A stretch of 15,511 bases of DNA from DATKIY01 sp035543875 (GTDB taxonomy: Bacteria > Actinomycetota > Actinomycetes > JAHEKZ01): NCBI GenBank assembly GCA_035543875.1, contig DATKIY010000014.1, positions 1 to 15,511 of the forward strand, given 5' to 3'. Below are positions 13,692 through 15,511 of the stretch, piece by piece. The notes under the pieces are model-generated. The model searched no databases and was not told the origin of the DNA. It saw only the letters and a program-made list of their open reading frames with translations. Every line of letters starts with the position of its first letter. The stretch's first letter is position 1. The translations under genes and the position numbers were made by a program.

Positions 13692-14891
13692 ATGGCTTAC
13701 GACGTCGAACGAATCCGCTCCTTGTATCCAGCTCTGCGAAGCGATCGAGTCTGGCTCGATGGGGCTGCTGGCACGCAGTCGCCAACCTCGGTCATCGAAG
13801 CGATAGCTGACGTCTACCGGTCGGGCACGAGTAATGCTGGCGGTGGGTTCGCCAGCAGTCGAGCGGCCGACGACATAACTCGTGACGCACGTGAGGCCGT
13901 AGCTGATCTGGTCGGAGCTTCTGATCCCACCGGCGTCGTCCTTGGGCCAAACATGACCACGCTGACCTACCGGTTCGCGCAGGCTTTGGCTGACACCTGG
14001 CACGCTGGCGACAACATTGTGGTGTCGCGACTTGACCACGATGCGAATGTTCGACCGTGGCTCCAGTGGGCGGACCGCGCGCGGGTCGACGTGCGCTGGG
14101 CAGAGGTTGATACGCAGACCGGCGAGCTGCCTGTCGAGCAATACACGGACCTGCTTGACGCCCGCACTCGTCTGGTCGCAGTGACTGCTGCCAGCAATGT
14201 GCTCGGGACTCGACCTGACGTCCGCGCCATCACCGACGCCGCCCACTCGGTGGGAGCGCTCGCATATGTCGACGGTGTACACGCGACAGCACACGGCGTC
14301 GTTGACGTCGTGGAACTCGGATCGGACTTCTATGCCACCAGTGCGTACAAGTGGGACGGCCCGCATGTCGGGTGCGTTATTGCCAAACCGGAGCTGTTGG
14401 AGTCCCTGCGACCCATGAAGCTGGCGGCGTCGTCCGATGCGATCCCTGACCGGTTTGAGTGGGGCACGCCCTCGTACGCGAACTTCGCTGGTGTAACTGC
14501 TGCCGTGAACCACCTTGCGAAACTTGACGACTCCGCGTCAGGCGATCGTCGCGCTCGGTTAGTCACGTCACTCACTGCCGCCCATGAACACGAGTCGCGA
14601 CTGTTGAACCGAATCCTGGATGCGTTCGACTCCGACGCCAGAGTCACCGTGTACGGCCGACCCAAGGCGCGCACCGCAACTGTCTACTTCACCGTCGCAG
14701 GCCAGAGCCCAAACCAAACCGCGGATCGTCTCGACCAACATGGCATCAATGCCTGGAGCGGCCACAACTACGCATGGGAAGTCACCCAGGCGATGGGCAT
14801 CCGCGACAAGGGCAGTGCCGTCCGCGCCTCCCTGGCGCACTACAGCAACGGTGCCGACGTCGACCGCCTCTTGGCCGCCCTCAAACCTTGA
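13692..14891 (+). CDS. cysteine-desulfurase-like PLP-dependent enzyme (aminotransferase class V)
   Basis: This 399-residue fold-type I PLP enzyme belongs to the family usually named 'cysteine desulfurase-like' (TIGR01976, VC1184 type, from memory). The likely Schiff-base lysine is K220 in ATSAYKWDGPHVG. YVDGVHATAHG supplies the Asp that contacts the pyridine nitrogen and the adjacent His. LDHDANVRPW is the counterpart of the EH-N-W region of class V enzymes. A true desulfurase carries its persulfide cysteine in a RxGHHCA-like loop. Here the matching loop is SGHNYA, with Tyr360 in the cysteine position, and the only cysteine in the protein is C228 beside the PLP lysine. A lyase or aminotransferase-type reaction is therefore more likely than sulfur transfer, and the substrate is unknown. 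No isc or suf genes are nearby. The ATG at 13692 is supported by CACAAT upstream. Confidence 0.88.
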   Translation: MAYDVERIRSLYPALRSDRVWLDGAAGTQSPTSVIEAIADVYRSGTSNAGGGFASSRAADDITRDAREAVADLVGASDPTGVVLGPNMTTLTYRFAQALADTWHAGDNIVVSRLDHDANVRPWLQWADRARVDVRWAEVDTQTGELPVEQYTDLLDARTRLVAVTAASNVLGTRPDVRAITDAAHSVGALAYVDGVHATAHGVVDVVELGSDFYATSAYKWDGPHVGCVIAKPELLESLRPMKLAASSDAIPDRFEWGTPSYANFAGVTAAVNHLAKLDDSASGDRRARLVTSLTAAHEHESRLLNRILDAFDSDARVTVYGRPKARTATVYFTVAGQSPNQTADRLDQHGINAWSGHNYAWEVTQAMGIRDKGSAVRASLAHYSNGADVDRLLAALKP

Positions 14892-15059
14892 TACGGGGAC
14901 ACGTCGCGTGACGCGCGGCGACTTTCGGTGACTTTTCTTGGGCCGTGGGGGTGAAGCACTGTCCACAGTTAGGCCGAATGGGTTGCCGTGCACCGACGGC
15001 AGTTTCTAACCTCACGGCCACGCTGCGCCGGGGTGGGCGCAGGTGGGTTTGGGGGCGTT
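14892..15059 (+). other. intergenic spacer between PLP enzyme gene and cpaF
   Basis: This 168-bp spacer has no convincing gene. CGCGT-G-ACGCG (14905-14915) is a small perfect dyad, nested in a longer GTCGC/GCGAC pair (14903-14922) and followed by T-rich DNA (ACTTTC, then ACTTTTCTTG). It could be a weak terminator for the PLP enzyme gene. CTGTCCACA (14960-14968) differs by one base from the actinobacterial DnaA box TTGTCCACA, but stands alone. In-frame GTG codons at 14988 and 15033 are alternative starts for the cpaF-type gene. Confidence 0.4.
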
Positions 15060-15511
15060 GTGGATGTTGTAGCCGCAGTCGAGGGCGAAGTCCGTGAGTT
15101 GGTGCGCCGTCGCGGACTGGACCCGCTGACCGATCCCATTGCGATGCGTGCGCTGGTGTCGGAGGTCGTGGCCGACTATGAGGAGCGCAGTTTGGGTGGC
15201 GCGGTCCTGCCACTTGTCGATCCTGTCGCGGCGCACCGAGAGGTGCTCGACGCGGTTGCTGGGTTTGGTCCGCTGCAGGGATACCTCGACGATCCGGAGG
15301 TTGAGGAGATTTGGATCAATGACCCTGGTCGTGTTTTCGTTGCAAGGCGAGGGCGCGCAGAACTAACTTCAACGATGCTATCCGCGTCGGATGTGCGCGA
15401 CCTAGTCGAGCGAATGCTTCGGCCGTCCAACCGACGCGTTGACCTCAGCACTCCGTTCGTCGACGCGTGTTTGGCCGATGGGAGTCGGGTACATGTCGTC
15501 ATTCCTGATGT
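15060..15511 (+). CDS. cpaF: CpaF/TadA-type secretion ATPase, N-terminal part (runs off window)
   Basis: About 150 codons are present and the gene continues past the window. The product is the hexameric cytoplasmic ATPase that powers Tad/Flp pilus assembly or type II-like secretion. The N-terminal domain is clear: EVRELVRRRGLDPLTDP, VVADYEERSLGG, DAVAGFGPLQGYLDDPEVEE, IWINDPGRVFVARRGR, then VRDLVERMLRPSNRRVDLST, PFVDACLADGSRVHVVIPDV. This is characteristic of actinobacterial CpaF proteins. The Walker A and B motifs would lie beyond the window. The GTG at 15060 is chosen because family proteins begin close to this point; GTG at 15033 or 14988 would add 9 or 24 residues of unrelated Gly/Arg-rich sequence. 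The SAF-domain and CpaE-like genes that often accompany it are 10.7 kb upstream; TadB and TadC genes are expected just downstream. Confidence 0.88.
   Translation, partial: MDVVAAVEGEVRELVRRRGLDPLTDPIAMRALVSEVVADYEERSLGGAVLPLVDPVAAHREVLDAVAGFGPLQGYLDDPEVEEIWINDPGRVFVARRGRAELTSTMLSASDVRDLVERMLRPSNRRVDLSTPFVDACLADGSRVHVVIPD

Noticed and set aside
13674..14513. 279-codon minus-strand open frame over the PLP enzyme gene
   Set aside because: It lies antisense to a gene with clear class V motifs and has no recognisable domain; high GC content opens such shadow frames.
14960..14968. CTGTCCACA resembling a DnaA box, with a similar GTATCCACA (minus) near 1493-1501
   Set aside because: Each is a single imperfect copy with no cluster, no AT-rich region and no dnaA or dnaN nearby, so there is no support for an origin.

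Overview
The window is high-GC DNA with about 95% coding density, and all of it reads as ordinary chromosome of an actinobacterium (Actinomycetota). The evidence is the gene content: an Rv3235-family protein just downstream of the SecA C-terminus, a wax ester synthase/diacylglycerol acyltransferase, a 180-kDa-class NAD-glutamate dehydrogenase, and actinobacterial CpaE/CpaF-type ATPases. GTG starts and apparently leaderless genes also fit. I cannot name genus or order. I see no rRNA, tRNA, CRISPR array, prophage or insertion sequence.

Layout. Positions 1-58 are the last codons of secA, ending in the zinc-binding SEC-C tail, followed by a hairpin. Positions 192-662 encode a small secreted protein with a CTPGYWKNH motif and a very strong terminator behind it. 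The Rv3235-family gene (759-1364, minus) and a gene with two Sm-like repeats (1540-2094, plus) are divergent across a spacer holding three 10-bp direct repeats. The Sm-like gene meets a small MerR/excisionase-type HTH gene (2091-2327, minus) tail to tail, with interlocked stop codons. A perfect 19-bp palindrome separates the HTH gene from a SAF-domain (CpaB-like) gene and an overlapping CpaE-like ATPase gene (2482-4397). Next come a HAD-family hydrolase (4419-5075) and the WS/DGAT acyltransferase (5111-6490), which converges on a Nudix hydrolase (6496-6972, minus).

From 7103 the plus strand carries pruA, gdh (1,622 residues) and a cysteine-desulfurase-like PLP enzyme. The window ends inside cpaF (15060 onward), the ATPase of a Tad-type pilus or secretion system.

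How the genes work together. The clearest unit is pruA-gdh: PruA makes glutamate from pyrroline-5-carboxylate, and the NAD-dependent glutamate dehydrogenase takes it to 2-oxoglutarate, so proline carbon enters the TCA cycle. The SAF/CpaE-like pair and cpaF probably belong to Tad-type assembly but are 10.7 kb apart. The WS/DGAT enzyme suggests storage-lipid metabolism, although one active-site histidine is replaced.

Two kinds of translation start are visible. Several genes have a [T/C]ANNNT hexamer 6-7 nt before the start codon, as expected for leaderless transcripts. Others have a clear Shine-Dalgarno sequence. No wholly new system is evident. The points most worth a second look are the secreted CTPGYWKNH protein, the Sm-like/HTH/operator cluster, the degenerate active sites of several enzymes and the split Tad-type genes.
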